A stretch of DNA of 64,000 bases, taken from Saccharothrix luteola (GTDB lineage: Bacteria > Actinomycetota > Actinomycetes > Mycobacteriales > Pseudonocardiaceae). The position numbers and the translations under genes are program-made. Where the stretch lies: NCBI RefSeq assembly GCF_020859565.1, contig NZ_JAJHUO010000045.1:1-64000 (forward strand), read 5' to 3'. The notes beneath the pieces are model-generated. The model had not been told where the DNA came from. It saw only the letters and a list, made by a program, of their open reading frames with translations, and did no database searches. Shown one piece after another: positions 39,633 to 49,590 of the stretch. Within the stretch, counting starts at the first letter, position 1. Each line of letters opens with the position of its first letter.

Positions 39633-39845
39633 CTACTTGGCGCGCTTGCCGTAGCGGGCCTCGAAGCGCGCGACCCGGCCACCGGTGTCCATGATCTTCT
39701 GCTTGCCCGTGTAGAACGGGTGGCAGTTGGAGCAGATCTCGACGTGGATGGCGCCGGAGGTCTTGGTGCTGCGGGTGCTGAAGGTGTTGCCGCAACCGCA
39801 GGTGACCTCGGTCGTCACGTACTCGGGGTGAATGCCGGTCTTCAA
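39633..39845 (-). CDS. rpmE: 50S ribosomal protein L31, zinc form
   Basis: A 70-residue L31 with the four-ligand zinc ribbon (CGCG near residue 17 and [10 protein letters not shown] near 38), so it is the zinc-containing C+ type. The only start consistent with homologues ([13 protein letters not shown]) is TTG 39845, which has GGAAAGGG eight bases upstream; the ATG at 40028 would add 61 unrelated residues. A 6-bp stem CCTCGA/TCGAGG at 39880-39895 lies in its leader. Confidence 0.95.
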   Translation of the reverse strand: MKTGIHPEYVTTEVTCGCGNTFSTRSTKTSGAIHVEICSNCHPFYTGKQKIMDTGGRVARFEARYGKRAK

Positions 39846-40089
39846 CGTCTTGTCCCTTTCCTGAAAGTGGCCGCCGGGTCCTCGATCCTTCGAGGTGAAC
39901 CGGAGCCGGGCTCGACCAGACAGTGTGCCAGATCGGCCGTCACGTGCTGCAACGCGCGGCTTCGCGCGCTTGTTCCCGGTGGCCGGGGTCACAACCGCTC
40001 GCCGATCGTGGTCGACCATTTGGCGCACGAGGTAACCGCTGAACTACAGACAGCAGCGGTCCACGCTGCGCGGACGCAACACTGTCGGT

Positions 40090-40500
40090 GTGTTCTGCAC
40101 TGTCGGGCGTCCCCTGTCGTTGACCTCGTGGCTGGCCGTGCCGTTCCTGTTCAGCATCGCCGTCCTGGGCCTCACCGGGTTGGGTGGCCTGCTGGTGGGC
40201 GCTCCGGGGCAGCTGGCCCTGTCGAGCCCCGTGTTCGGCGCGGGCGTCGCCGTCGGCGTCGCGACGTCGGGCTCGGTCGGGTGGACCGCCCGGTGGCAGC
40301 GCACGTGGCTGCGCTGGCCGTACCTGACGTCCGTGCTGGTGGTCGGGGTGCTGCTGGACGGCGTGCGGGTGCCCGTGCCGGCCGTCGTCGGCCTCGGCGT
40401 GCCGGTCGTCGTGCTGCTGGTCGCCGACTACTTCCTCGAACGCCGCCGCACCGCCGCGCTCGTCGAGGCGGGCACCGCCTCACCCGCGCCGCCCTGCTGA
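40090..40500 (+). CDS. Small polytopic membrane protein
   Basis: A 136-residue hydrophobic protein with four likely transmembrane segments and a charged C-terminal tail (YFLERRRTAALVEAG). The GTG at 40090 opens the frame; an internal GTG is possible. It is on the opposite strand between rpmE and rho, and its end faces the rho terminator. No family recognised. The clean hydrophobic periodicity argues for a real gene. Confidence 0.6.
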   Translation: MFCTVGRPLSLTSWLAVPFLFSIAVLGLTGLGGLLVGAPGQLALSSPVFGAGVAVGVATSGSVGWTARWQRTWLRWPYLTSVLVVGVLLDGVRVPVPAVVGLGVPVVVLLVADYFLERRRTAALVEAGTASPAPPC

Positions 40501-40540
40501 CGGACACCGGAACGCCCACGACCTGAACACCCCGCAAGCC

Positions 40541-40578
40541 CGAAGGCCCGCCCGGCGTGGGTGCCGGACGGGCCTTCG
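40541..40578. terminator. Bidirectional terminator between rho and the membrane-protein gene
   Basis: CGAAGGCCCG (40541-40550) pairs perfectly with CGGGCCTTCG (40569-40578), with further CCGGC/GCCGG pairing inside. It lies 14 bases past the rho stop (40593) and 40 bases past the membrane-protein stop. Confidence 0.75.
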
Positions 40579-40592
40579 GTGGTCGGACGGGG

Positions 40593-42653
40593 TCAGTCGT
40601 TGTCCCCGCCCGGCGTGGTCTTGGCCACCTGCATCAGGAACTCGATGTTCGTCCGGCTCTTGCGGAGCCGGTCGAGCAGCAGGTCGATGGCCTGCTGGCT
40701 GTCCAGGGCGTGCAGCACCCGGCGCAGCTTGTGCATGACCGCCAGCTCGTCCGGCGAGAGCAGCAGGTCTTCCTTGCGGGTGCCGGACGAGTCCACGTCC
40801 ACCGCCGGGAAGGTCCGCTTGTCCGCGATCTTGCGGTCGAGCTTGAGCTCGGCGTTGCCGGTGCCCTTGAACTCCTCGAAGATCACGCTGTCACCCGCGG
40901 ACCCGGTCTCGACCAGGGCCGTCGCGATGACGGTCAGCGAGCCGCCGCCCTCGATGTTGCGGGCCGCGCCCAGGAACCGCTTCGGCGGGTACAGCGCGGT
41001 CGAGTCGACACCACCGGACAGGATCCGGCCGCTCGCGGGGGCCGCGAGGTTGTAGGCACGACCCAGCCGGGTGATCGAGTCCAGCAGCACGACCACGTCG
41101 TGACCCATCTCGACCAGGCGCTTCGCCCGCTCGATGGCCAGCTCCGAGATCGTGGTGTGGTCCGACGGCGGGCGGTCGAAGGTGGAGGCGATGACCTCGC
41201 CCTTCACCGACCGCTGCATGTCGGTGACCTCTTCGGGGCGCTCGTCCACCAGCACCACCATCAGGTGGCACTCGGGGTTGTTCTTCGTGATCGCGTTCGC
41301 GATCGACTGGAGCACCGAGGTCTTGCCCGCCTTCGGCGGCGACACGACCAGGGCCCGCTGGCCCTTGCCGATCGGCATCACCAGGTCGATGACGCGCGTG
41401 GTCAGGATGTGCGGTTCCGTCTCGAGGCGCAGGCGCTCGTTCGGGTACAGCGGCGTCAGCTTGGTGAAGTCCGGCCGGTTGCGGGACTCCTCCGGGTCGA
41501 GGCCGTTGATCTTGTCCACCCGCACCAGCGGGTTGAACTTCTGCCGCTGCTGCTCGCCGTCGCGCGGCTGCCGCACGGCGCCGATCAGGGCGTCGCCGCG
41601 GCGCAGCCCGTACTTGCGGACCAGCGACAACGAGACGTACACGTCGTTCGGCCCGGCCAGGTAGCCCGAGGTGCGGACGAACGCGTAGTTCTCCAGCACG
41701 TCGAGGATGCCCGCCACGGGCAGCAGCACGTCGTCGTCGCGGACCTCGGTGTCCGTGGCCGGACCGCCCTCGTCCCCGCGGCCACCGCGCCGGCGGCGGT
41801 CGCGGAAGCGGCGACCCCGACGGCCGCCCTCTTCGTCGTCGTCACCCGGACCGCTCTGCTGGCGGTTGCGGTTCTGGTCGCGGTCGCGGCCACCGCGGTC
41901 GCCGCGGTCGTCACGCCCGCCCCGGTCCTGCCGGTCGCCGCGGTTGCCGCGGTCGCCCCGGTCCTGGCGCTGTTCGCGTTGCTCGGAGCGGTCCTGCCGG
42001 TCACCGCGGTCGGGCCGGTCACCCCGGTCCGACCGCTCGGCCCGGTCCGGCCGCTCGGCGCGCTCGCCCTGCTGGCGGCCGTCGCCCTGCTGGCGGTCGG
42101 CCTGGACGCGGTCCGCCTGAGCGGGTCGCTCGACCGGGGCCTGCGCCTGCTGGGCGTCCGCGGCGGGAGCCTCGGGGCTGCCCGCCGGGCGGTTGGAGGA
42201 ACGGCGGCGGCGGTTGCCGCGACGGCCGCCCTCCTCCTCGGCGGGACGGTCGGTCACGTCGAGCTGCTGCTGGGTCGGCTTGTCCACCGGGGCGGGGGCC
42301 GCGGAAGTCTTCTTCTCCACCACGGGCGCCTGCTCGACGACCGCCTTGGGAGCCTCGGCCTTCTTCTCGGCCTTGGGCGGCGTCGCGGCACTGCCCCGAC
42401 CGGAGGTGCCGCCCTGCCGCTCCTTGATGGCGGCGATCAGGTCGCCCTTGCGGAGGCCGGCCGTGCCGGTGATACCCAGCTGACCTGCGAGTTCACGGAG
42501 TTCGGCCAGCACCATTCCAGAGAGGCCCGCGCGCTTGCGCGGCGTGGCGCTGCCGTTCGAAGGGGTGGTCAGAGCGTTCTCCTCGGCTCCGGAACTGGCA
42601 GCGGGGTTGGGAGCAGCAGGAGCTTGGCTGCTCAGTACATCGGTGTTGGTCAC
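40593..42653 (-). CDS. rho: Transcription termination factor Rho with a large RNA-binding insertion
   Basis: A 686-residue hexameric RNA-dependent ATPase, about 270 residues longer than E. coli Rho. Order: Rho_N helix-extended-loop domain (about 40-80, LAELRELAGQLGITGTAGLRKGDLIAAIKE); an insertion (about 85-310) full of Arg, Gly, Asp and Gln with repeated DRGDR/DRPDR/GDRQDR units and a basic end (GRRFRDRRRRGGRG); the primary RNA-binding fold; then the motor with SPPKAGKTS and the Q/R loops. Actinobacterial Rho proteins commonly carry such insertions. GTG 42653 follows GGAAGGA. Confidence 0.96.
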   Translation of the reverse strand: MTNTDVLSSQAPAAPNPAASSGAEENALTTPSNGSATPRKRAGLSGMVLAELRELAGQLGITGTAGLRKGDLIAAIKERQGGTSGRGSAATPPKAEKKAEAPKAVVEQAPVVEKKTSAAPAPVDKPTQQQLDVTDRPAEEEGGRRGNRRRRSSNRPAGSPEAPAADAQQAQAPVERPAQADRVQADRQQGDGRQQGERAERPDRAERSDRGDRPDRGDRQDRSEQREQRQDRGDRGNRGDRQDRGGRDDRGDRGGRDRDQNRNRQQSGPGDDDEEGGRRGRRFRDRRRRGGRGDEGGPATDTEVRDDDVLLPVAGILDVLENYAFVRTSGYLAGPNDVYVSLSLVRKYGLRRGDALIGAVRQPRDGEQQRQKFNPLVRVDKINGLDPEESRNRPDFTKLTPLYPNERLRLETEPHILTTRVIDLVMPIGKGQRALVVSPPKAGKTSVLQSIANAITKNNPECHLMVVLVDERPEEVTDMQRSVKGEVIASTFDRPPSDHTTISELAIERAKRLVEMGHDVVVLLDSITRLGRAYNLAAPASGRILSGGVDSTALYPPKRFLGAARNIEGGGSLTVIATALVETGSAGDSVIFEEFKGTGNAELKLDRKIADKRTFPAVDVDSSGTRKEDLLLSPDELAVMHKLRRVLHALDSQQAIDLLLDRLRKSRTNIEFLMQVAKTTPGGDND

Positions 42654-42997
42654 ACATGTCCTTCCTGACCGGAACGCGCCTCCTACGCGTTCCAGCGGAC
42701 CTGCCGTCCGACGGAATGCGGTGCGGCAGTTTCGTCCCGGTTCAGGCGGACCTGGCGACGGCGCGGAACGCGCACGAAAGCGGAGTCCTCCGGTGCGGGA
42801 CTTCGGTCACACGGCGAGCGGGTGCCTTCCAGCGTCGGCCCCGTCCATACGGCACAGAGCCAGGTCACTGGAGGAATGCGACCCGGAACGAACGTCCGGG
42901 CACCACACCGGCGCCCGTGCGCGCGGTGACTGATGGCCCCGAGGGTAGACGCCGGTCCGGCCGGGTGCAACAACCGGGGCACGGCGCGTCGCATCAC
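42654..42997 (-). promoter_or_regulatory. rho leader and thrB-rho intergenic region with an SD-displaying hairpin
   Basis: No gene is seen in these 344 bases. On the minus strand GGAACGCG (42693-42686) pairs with CGCGTTCC (42678-42671), and the seven-base loop is TAGGAGG, a perfect Shine-Dalgarno-like sequence 25 to 30 bases upstream of the rho GTG. The true ribosome site (GGAAGGA) lies between the hairpin and the GTG. Rho genes are often autoregulated through their leaders; that the hairpin serves this is inference. Confidence 0.5.
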
Positions 42998-43888
42998 TCA
43001 GCCGAGTGGCGCAACCCGGACTCCGGCCAGGTCGACCGGCACCTGACGGGCCTCGAACCCGGTCAGGTCCACCCGGGGCGGCAGCACACCGTCAGGTGGC
43101 AGGGCCAGGACCGTGGGTCCCGCCCCGGACACCGCCGCCGGCACCCCGGCCTCCCGCAGGGACCGGACCAGCCGCGTCGTCGCAGGCCAGGCGGGTTCCC
43201 GATACGGTTCGTGCAGCACGTCGTCCAACGCGTCGAGCAGCAGGGAGGGGTCCGTGGACAGCGCGTGCACGGCCAGCGCGGCCCGGCCGACGGCGAACGC
43301 CGCGTGGTCGTGCGGCACCTCGTCCGGCAGCAGACCCCGCGTCGTCTTGGTCGACGATTCCGCTTCGGGCACCAGTACGACCGGCATCACACCGGGGTGC
43401 GGTCGCACACGCGCCGCACGGAAGCTGTAACGCTGCGTCCACGTGATCACCACGCCGCCGAACATGCTGGCCGCGGCGTTGTCGGCGTGGCCCTCGAAGT
43501 TCGCGGCGAGTTGCAACGCGGTCGTGTCCAACTCGGTACCGGCCAGGGCGAACGCGGCCGCCACCCCCGCCACGACCGCCGCCGCGGAGGAACCGAGACC
43601 GCGGGCGTGCGGGATGGTGTTGCGGCACGTCAGCCGGAGCCCCGGCACCTCGATCTCGACCAGCTCGCACGCCCTGCGGAACGCACGCACGACCAGGTGG
43701 CTGTCGTCGGTGGGCACGCCGTCGGCGCCCGCACCGGAGACCTCGACCTCCAGGCCGCCGCCGGTCACGGCGAAGTCCAGCTCGTCGTACAGGCCCAGCG
43801 CCATGCCGAGCGCGTCGAACCCCGAGCCGAGGTTCGCCGTGGACGCGGGCACGGTGACGCGGACGCAGCGGGCGGCCAGGGCCCTCAC
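42998..43888 (-). CDS. thrB: Homoserine kinase
   Basis: A 296-residue GHMP kinase that phosphorylates homoserine. The opening [21 protein letters not shown], the ATP loop [18 protein letters not shown] and the C-terminal [16 protein letters not shown] are all present. GTG 43888 overlaps the thrC stop as GTGA, which implies translational coupling. Last of four tightly packed aspartate-family genes. Confidence 0.95.
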   Translation of the reverse strand: MRALAARCVRVTVPASTANLGSGFDALGMALGLYDELDFAVTGGGLEVEVSGAGADGVPTDDSHLVVRAFRRACELVEIEVPGLRLTCRNTIPHARGLGSSAAAVVAGVAAAFALAGTELDTTALQLAANFEGHADNAAASMFGGVVITWTQRYSFRAARVRPHPGVMPVVLVPEAESSTKTTRGLLPDEVPHDHAAFAVGRAALAVHALSTDPSLLLDALDDVLHEPYREPAWPATTRLVRSLREAGVPAAVSGAGPTVLALPPDGVLPPRVDLTGFEARQVPVDLAGVRVAPLG

Positions 43889-44961
43889 GCCAGCTCCAGC
43901 GCGGTCGCCACGGCGCCCGGGTCCACCGGCACCGGCTCGACCTCGGACATGCCCAGCAGGGCCGTGTCGGGGTCCTTCAGGCCGTGGCCGGTGACCGTGC
44001 AGACGACCGTGGAGCCCTTGGGCAGCCGACCGTCGGCGACCGTGGCCAGCAGGCCCGCCACGCTGGTCGCGGACGCGGGCTCGACGAAGATGCCCTCGGT
44101 CGAGGCCAGCAGCCGGTAGGCCTCCAGGATCTTCTCGTCCGTCACGGCCTCGAACAGCCCGCCGGACTCCTCCTTGGCCGCCACCGCGCCGGTCCACGAC
44201 GCCGGGCTGCCCACCCGGATGGCGGTCGCGATGGTCTCCGGGTTCGCCACCGGCTGCCCGAGCACCAGCGGCGCGGAGCCCGCGGCCTGGAACCCGAACA
44301 TCCGGGGCGTGGAGTCGGTGACGCCGTCCTTGAAGTAGTCCGAGTAACCGCGCCAGTACGCGGTGATGTTGCCCGCGTTGCCGACCGGCAGGCAGTGGAT
44401 GTCCGGCGCGCGGCCGAGCACGTCGCAGATCTCCCACGCGGCGGTCTTCTGGCCGATCAGCCGCACCGGGTTGACCGAGTTGACCAGCGTGATCGGGTAC
44501 TCGGTCGCGGTCTTGGACGCGAGCTCCAGGCAGTCGTCGAAGTTGCCGTCGATCTGCAGGATCCGCGCGCCGTGCGCGACCGCCTGGGCCAGCTTGCCCA
44601 GCGCGATCTTGCCCCGCGGCACGAGCACCGCGGCGGTGAGGCCCGCCTTGGCCGCGTACGCCGCCGCGCTGGCGGAGGTGTTGCCGGTCGACGCGCAGAT
44701 CACCGCGCGGATGCCGCTGGCCAGCGCGTGCGTCATGGCCACGGTCATGCCGCGGTCCTTGAACGAGCCGGTCGGGTTCGCGCCCTCGACCTTGACATAG
44801 ACCTGGCAGCCGGTCAGCTCCGACAGGTGCCCGGCGGCGACCAACGGCGTGCCGCCTTCGTGGAGGGTGACGACCTTGGCGCCCTCGGGGAGTTCGATCC
44901 GGTCCGCGTAGGCGTGGATGATGCCGGGCCACCCCGGTCGCACGCCTGCTTGGATCGTCAT
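43885..44961 (-). CDS. thrC: Threonine synthase
   Basis: A 358-residue PLP enzyme of the short threonine-synthase class. Lys68 in [10 protein letters not shown] binds PLP, and the phosphate loop is [13 protein letters not shown]. It converts O-phosphohomoserine (made by ThrB) to threonine. The ATG overlaps the hom stop by four bases (ATGA). Confidence 0.96.
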   Translation of the reverse strand: MTIQAGVRPGWPGIIHAYADRIELPEGAKVVTLHEGGTPLVAAGHLSELTGCQVYVKVEGANPTGSFKDRGMTVAMTHALASGIRAVICASTGNTSASAAAYAAKAGLTAAVLVPRGKIALGKLAQAVAHGARILQIDGNFDDCLELASKTATEYPITLVNSVNPVRLIGQKTAAWEICDVLGRAPDIHCLPVGNAGNITAYWRGYSDYFKDGVTDSTPRMFGFQAAGSAPLVLGQPVANPETIATAIRVGSPASWTGAVAAKEESGGLFEAVTDEKILEAYRLLASTEGIFVEPASATSVAGLLATVADGRLPKGSTVVCTVTGHGLKDPDTALLGMSEVEPVPVDPGAVATALELA

Positions 44962-46349
44962 GTTTCTTCGCCTTCCACCCTCATCACGCTGACCACTTCC
45001 CGAACCACGGGCAGCCCGCCGATTTTGTCCACGGTCGACCGCAGTGCCGCGTCGGTCGCGGCGTGGGTGACGATCACCAGGCTGGCGTCGTCGACCCGGC
45101 CCTCCTGCCGCACGGCCGCGATGCTCACGTCGTGTTCCGCGAACACCGCCGCCACCTGCGACAACACGCCCGCCCGGTCGGCGACGTCGAGGCTGATGTG
45201 ATAACGCGTGGGCGTCTGGCCCATCGGCCGGACGGGCAGCGCCGCGTAGGCCGACTCACGCGGCCCTCGCCCCTGGTGCACCCGGTTGCGGGCCACCGCG
45301 ACGAGGTCGCCGAGGACCGCGCTGGCGGTCGGGGCGCCACCCGCGCCCTGGCCGTAGAACATCATCTCGCCGGCCGCGTCGGCCTCCACGAACACCGCGT
45401 TGAACGCGCCGTGCACGCTCGCCAGCGGGTGGGAGGTCGGGATCATCGCCGGGTGGACCCGCACCGAGATGCCCTCGGTGGCGCCGTCCGCGGACGTCCG
45501 GCCACCGTTCCCGCCGACGGTCGCCTGGTCTTCGGCTCCGCCGACGGTCGTCTGATTCTCGGCTCCGCCGACGGGCACCCGCTCGCAGATCGCCAGCAGC
45601 TTCACCGTGCGGCCGAGCGCCTTGGCGGCGGCGATGTCGGCGGCGCTGACCGAGGCGATGCCCTCGCGGTGCACGTCGGCGGCCGTGACCCGGCTGTGGA
45701 AGGCCAGGGACGCCAGGATGGCGGCCTTGGACGCGGCGTCGAACCCGTCCACGTCGGCCGTCGGGTCCGCCTCGGCGTACCCGAGCCTGGTCGCCTCCTC
45801 CAGGGTCTCGGCGTAACCGGCCCCGGTGGAGTCCATGCCCGAGAGGATGAAGTTCGTGGTGCCGTTGACGATGCCCATCACCCGCGTGATGCGGTCGCCG
45901 GCCAGCGACTCGCGCAGCGGGCGCAGCAGCGGGATCGCGCCCGCCACCGCCGCCTCGAAGTACAGGTCGGCGCCGGAGGCGTCGGAGGCCTCGAACAGCT
46001 CGGCCGAGTGCTCGGCCAGCAGCGCCTTGTTCGCGGTCACCACCGACTTGCCCGCCCGCAGGGCGGCCAGCAGCAGCGTCCGGGCGGGCTCGATGCCGCC
46101 GATGACCTCCACGACCACGTCCACGTCGTCGGAGGCCACCAGCGCCGCCGCGTCGGTCGTCAGCAGCTCGGCGGGCACGTCCCGGTGCTTGTTCGGCCGG
46201 CGCACGGCGATGCCGGTCACCTCGACCGGCGCGCCGACCCGCGCGGTGAGGTCGGCCGCCTGGTCGGTGAGCAGCCGGACCACCTCGGTGCCGACCGTGC
46301 CGCAGCCCAGCAGCGCGACCCTGATCGGTTTGCCCTCGTGGCTTGCCAC
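44958..46349 (-). CDS. hom: Homoserine dehydrogenase with ACT domain
   Basis: A 463-residue enzyme reducing aspartate semialdehyde to homoserine. The NAD(P) motif [12 protein letters not shown] (12-23), the catalytic region [14 protein letters not shown] and the lysine in [13 protein letters not shown] are clear. The C-terminal ACT domain ([28 protein letters not shown]) provides feedback control by threonine in relatives. Residues 258-292 are an unusual insertion, [27 protein letters not shown], encoded by a 27-bp tandem repeat. Four bases overlap thrC; lysA ends four bases upstream. Confidence 0.95.
   Translation of the reverse strand: MASHEGKPIRVALLGCGTVGTEVVRLLTDQAADLTARVGAPVEVTGIAVRRPNKHRDVPAELLTTDAAALVASDDVDVVVEVIGGIEPARTLLLAALRAGKSVVTANKALLAEHSAELFEASDASGADLYFEAAVAGAIPLLRPLRESLAGDRITRVMGIVNGTTNFILSGMDSTGAGYAETLEEATRLGYAEADPTADVDGFDAASKAAILASLAFHSRVTAADVHREGIASVSAADIAAAKALGRTVKLLAICERVPVGGAENQTTVGGAEDQATVGGNGGRTSADGATEGISVRVHPAMIPTSHPLASVHGAFNAVFVEADAAGEMMFYGQGAGGAPTASAVLGDLVAVARNRVHQGRGPRESAYAALPVRPMGQTPTRYHISLDVADRAGVLSQVAAVFAEHDVSIAAVRQEGRVDDASLVIVTHAATDAALRSTVDKIGGLPVVREVVSVMRVEGEET
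45490..45572. repeat. 27-bp tandem repeat inside hom
   Basis: Copies of CTCCGCCGACGGTCG recur every 27 bases on the plus strand (45509 and 45536 regions, with a truncated third and a diverged fourth unit). They keep the reading frame and encode nine-residue units in the homoserine dehydrogenase. Confidence 0.7.
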
Positions 46350-46352
46350 TTC

Positions 46353-47777
46353 TCATACCTCCAGGCGGAACAGGTCTTCCTCGGTCTCCCGGCGCAGCAG
46401 CAACCGGGCCTGGCCGTCCACGACCGCGGCGAGCGCGGGCCGGGGCAGCCGGTTGTAGCCGCTGGCCATGGAGTAGCAGTACGCGCCGGTGGCGGCGACC
46501 GCGATCAGGTCGCCGGGCGCGAGGTCGTCGGGCAGCCAGCAGTCGCGCACGACCACGTCGCCGGACTCGCAGTGCTTGCCCACGACGCGGCAGAGCACGG
46601 GCCGGGCGTCCTCGCCCGCGGCGCGCGAGACCAGCTTGCAGTCGTAGACCGCGTCGTAGAGGGCGGTGCGGATGTTGTCGCTCATGCCGCCGTCCACGCT
46701 CACGTACCGGCGGACCACGCCCGCGTCGAGCTGGACGTCCTTGATGGTGCCCACCTCGTACAGCGTCACCGTGCCGGGGCCGACGATGGCGCGGCCCGGC
46801 TCGACGGCGATCTTCGGCGCGGGCAGCTCGGCGTGCTCGCTCTCCTTGGCCACGATGTTGCGCAGCTGCCTGGCCAGCTCCGCCGGCGGCGGCGGGTCGT
46901 CGTCGGCGGTGTAGGCGATGCCGAGGCCGCCGCCGAGGTCCACCGTCGTGACGTGGTCGAGGATCCCGGCGCCGTGCTCGTCGCGCAGCTCCGCGAGCAG
47001 CCCGATGACCCGGCGCGCCGCGACCTCGAAGCCGCTGGCGTCGAAGATCTGCGAGCCGATGTGGCTGTGCAGGCCGATCAGCCGCAGCCCGTCGGACTTC
47101 AGCACCCGGCGCGCCGCCTCGGCCGCGTCGCCCGAGGACAGCGAGAAGCCGAACTTCTGGTCCTCGTGCGCGGTGGCGATGAACTCGTGCGTGTGCGCCT
47201 CGACGCCGACCGTCACCCGGATCATCACCGGCTGCACGCGTCCGCGTTCGCGGGCGACCTGGTCGAGCCGGGCGATCTCGTAGAACGAGTCCAGCACGAC
47301 CACGCCGACACCGGCCTCGACCGCGGCGGTCAGCTCGGCCGCCGACTTGTTGTTGCCGTGCAGCGCGATCCGCTCCGGCGGGAACTCGGCGCGCAGCGCG
47401 ACGGCCAGCTCGCCGCCGCTGGCCACGTCGATGCTCAGGCCCTCCTCGGCGACCCACCGGGCCACCGCGACGGACAGGAACGCCTTGGACGCGTAGTGGA
47501 CCCTGGTCGGGTCGCCGAACGCCTCGGCGTGCTCGCGGCACCGCGCCCGGAAGTCGCCCTCGTCCATCACGAACAGCGGGGTGCCGTGGTCCTGGGCGAG
47601 CTGCCGCACGTCCACGCCCGCCAGGCGCACCGCGCCGTCGTCGCCGCGCCCGGCGTTGCGGGGCCACACCCGCGGGTGCAGGGCGTCGAGCTGCTCGGTG
47701 GAGGACGGCCGGTTGCCCGCGGTGTTGGCGGGGACCATGACGTCGGCGTGCCGGGGACCGGCCGGGTGCGCGCGCAT
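46353..47777 (-). CDS. lysA: Diaminopimelate decarboxylase
   Basis: A 474-residue fold-III PLP decarboxylase that makes lysine from meso-diaminopimelate. Lys98 in VHYASKAF binds [13 protein letters not shown], the phosphate site [10 protein letters not shown] and the subunit-interface Cys in [12 protein letters not shown] are conserved. ATG 47777 overlaps the argS stop by one base (TGATG). It also ties the cell-wall precursor meso-DAP to the aspartate-family genes downstream. Confidence 0.95.
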   Translation of the reverse strand: MRAHPAGPRHADVMVPANTAGNRPSSTEQLDALHPRVWPRNAGRGDDGAVRLAGVDVRQLAQDHGTPLFVMDEGDFRARCREHAEAFGDPTRVHYASKAFLSVAVARWVAEEGLSIDVASGGELAVALRAEFPPERIALHGNNKSAAELTAAVEAGVGVVVLDSFYEIARLDQVARERGRVQPVMIRVTVGVEAHTHEFIATAHEDQKFGFSLSSGDAAEAARRVLKSDGLRLIGLHSHIGSQIFDASGFEVAARRVIGLLAELRDEHGAGILDHVTTVDLGGGLGIAYTADDDPPPPAELARQLRNIVAKESEHAELPAPKIAVEPGRAIVGPGTVTLYEVGTIKDVQLDAGVVRRYVSVDGGMSDNIRTALYDAVYDCKLVSRAAGEDARPVLCRVVGKHCESGDVVVRDCWLPDDLAPGDLIAVAATGAYCYSMASGYNRLPRPALAAVVDGQARLLLRRETEEDLFRLEV

Positions 47778-49420
47778 CACATGCGCTCCGGCGCGGACAC
47801 GCCCAGCAGCGCGAGGCCGTTGGCGAACACCTGGCGGGTCGCCGCGCACAGGCTCAGCCGCGCCCGGTGCAGCTCGGTCGTCTCCTCGTCGCCCCTCGGC
47901 AGCACGCGGCAGGCCTCGTAGAACCGGTGGTAGGTGCCGGCCAGTTCCTCCAGGTACCGCGCGACGCGGTGCGGTTCGCGCAGCTCACCGGCGGTGGCGA
48001 CGACGCGCGGGAACTCGCCGATGGTGCGGATCAGGTCGCCCTCGCGGTCGTGCGTGAGCTCCTCGACCGCCTCGCCGGGCGTGACGCCCAGGTCCGCGGC
48101 GTTGCGCAGCACCGACGACAGCCGCGCGTGCGCGTACTGGACGTAGAACACCGGGTTGTCGTTGCTCCGCTTGCGCAGCAGGTCCAGGTCGATGTCCAGG
48201 GACGAGTCCGCCGAGGAGCGGGTCATCGCGTACCGGGCGGCGTCCACGCCGACCGCGTCCACCAGGTCCTGCATGGTGATCACGTTGCCCGCGCGCTTGC
48301 TCATCCGCACCGGGACGCCCTCGCTGACCAGGTTCACCATCTGGCCGATCAGCACCTCGACCGACGCCGGGTCGTCGCCCAGCGCCGACGCGGCGGCCTT
48401 GAGCCTGCCGATGTAGCCGTGGTGGTCCGCGCCGAGCATGTAGATGCACAGGTCGAAGCCGCGCGACCGCTTGTCGACCAGGTACGCGATGTCACCGGCG
48501 ATGTACGCCGGGTCACCGTCGCTCTTGATGACCACGCGGTCCTTGTCGTCGCCGAACTCGGTGGACCGCAGCCACCAGGCGCCGTTGTCGAAGTACAGCG
48601 CGCCGGAGTTCTTGAGCTGCTCGACCGCCTTGGTGACGGAGCCGGACTTGTGCAGCGAGTCCTCGTGGAAGAAGACGTCGAAGTCCGTGCCGAAGTCGTG
48701 CAGGTCCTTCTTGATCTCCTCGAACATGAGGGTCACGCCGATGCGGCGGAACACCTCGTGCGAGTCCTCGGCGGTCAGCGCGCCGGGCTCCTGCCGCAGC
48801 ACCTCGGCGGCGATGTCGCCGATGTAGCCGCCCGCGTAGCCGTCCTCCGGCGCGGGCTCGCCCTTCGCGGCGGCGATCAGGGACCGGACGAACCGGTCGA
48901 TCTGCGCGCCCGCGTCGTTGAAGTAGTACTCGCGGGTGACCTCGCCCCCGTTGGCGGCGAGGACCCGGCCGAGCGCGTCGCCGACCGCGGCCCAGCGGGT
49001 GCCGCCCAGGTGGATGGGGCCGGTCGGGTTCGCCGAGACGAACTCCAGGTTGATCCGGGTGCCGGCGAACTGGTCGCCGCGACCGTAGGCGTCACCGGCC
49101 TTCAGCACGTCGCGCACGATCGCGCCCTGGGCGTCCGCGGCGAGCCGCAGGTTCAGGAAGCCGGGGCCCGCGACCTCGACCGAGGAGATGGCGTCGGTGC
49201 CGGTCAGCGCGTCGGCGAGCCAGCCGGCCAGGTCGCGGGACGTCACGCCGACCTTCTTGGCGGTCTGGAGGGCCACGTTGGTGGCGTAGTCGCCGTGCTC
49301 GGGGTTGCGGGGGCGTTCGATCGTGACCGCTGTGGGCAGGGCGGCGGGGTCGAGGCCGCGGGTGGACAGCACGTCCACGGCCGTCGCACGGACCAGTTCA
49401 GCGAGCGCAGCGGGAGTCAC
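47777..49420 (-). CDS. argS: Arginyl-tRNA synthetase
   Basis: A 547-residue class I synthetase. The N-terminal Add1 domain ([16 protein letters not shown]), the HIGH-equivalent [14 protein letters not shown] and the MSKRAGN loop corresponding to KMSKS are present, followed by the DALR anticodon domain. It charges tRNA-Arg. First gene of the argS-lysA-hom-thrC-thrB unit; GTG start 49420. The promoter should lie in the 170 bases before the divergent DUF3105 gene. Confidence 0.96.
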   Translation of the reverse strand: MTPAALAELVRATAVDVLSTRGLDPAALPTAVTIERPRNPEHGDYATNVALQTAKKVGVTSRDLAGWLADALTGTDAISSVEVAGPGFLNLRLAADAQGAIVRDVLKAGDAYGRGDQFAGTRINLEFVSANPTGPIHLGGTRWAAVGDALGRVLAANGGEVTREYYFNDAGAQIDRFVRSLIAAAKGEPAPEDGYAGGYIGDIAAEVLRQEPGALTAEDSHEVFRRIGVTLMFEEIKKDLHDFGTDFDVFFHEDSLHKSGSVTKAVEQLKNSGALYFDNGAWWLRSTEFGDDKDRVVIKSDGDPAYIAGDIAYLVDKRSRGFDLCIYMLGADHHGYIGRLKAAASALGDDPASVEVLIGQMVNLVSEGVPVRMSKRAGNVITMQDLVDAVGVDAARYAMTRSSADSSLDIDLDLLRKRSNDNPVFYVQYAHARLSSVLRNAADLGVTPGEAVEELTHDREGDLIRTIGEFPRVVATAGELREPHRVARYLEELAGTYHRFYEACRVLPRGDEETTELHRARLSLCAATRQVFANGLALLGVSAPERM

Positions 49421-49590
49421 CCGACAAGTCTAGGGAAGCGTTCTCGCTGGTCTCGACCGGGATGCGCGTCCCGCGAAGTGGGAACGGCAACCGGTGGCGG
49501 CCACCCGCTGTGACGGCCAGTTGACGGTGATCAGACACGGTATCCCTACACTGGCCCGCGGCATGGGCGTATGACGAGACTGAGGCGGAC

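Noticed and set aside
39950-40060. tRNA-like sequence upstream of rpmE (caaccgctcgccg ... ggtaaccgctgaac)
   Set aside because: No acceptor, D or T stems could be paired; the resemblance is limited to short words.
40557-42668. Plus-strand 703-residue frame opposite rho, partly hydrophobic
   Set aside because: Its Val/Ala/Pro runs are the antisense of the DRGDR repeats of Rho. It has no ribosome site and no family match.
45063-47921. Plus-strand 952-residue frame opposite hom and lysA
   Set aside because: Antisense shadow; both strands cannot code here, and the minus strand has two complete enzymes.
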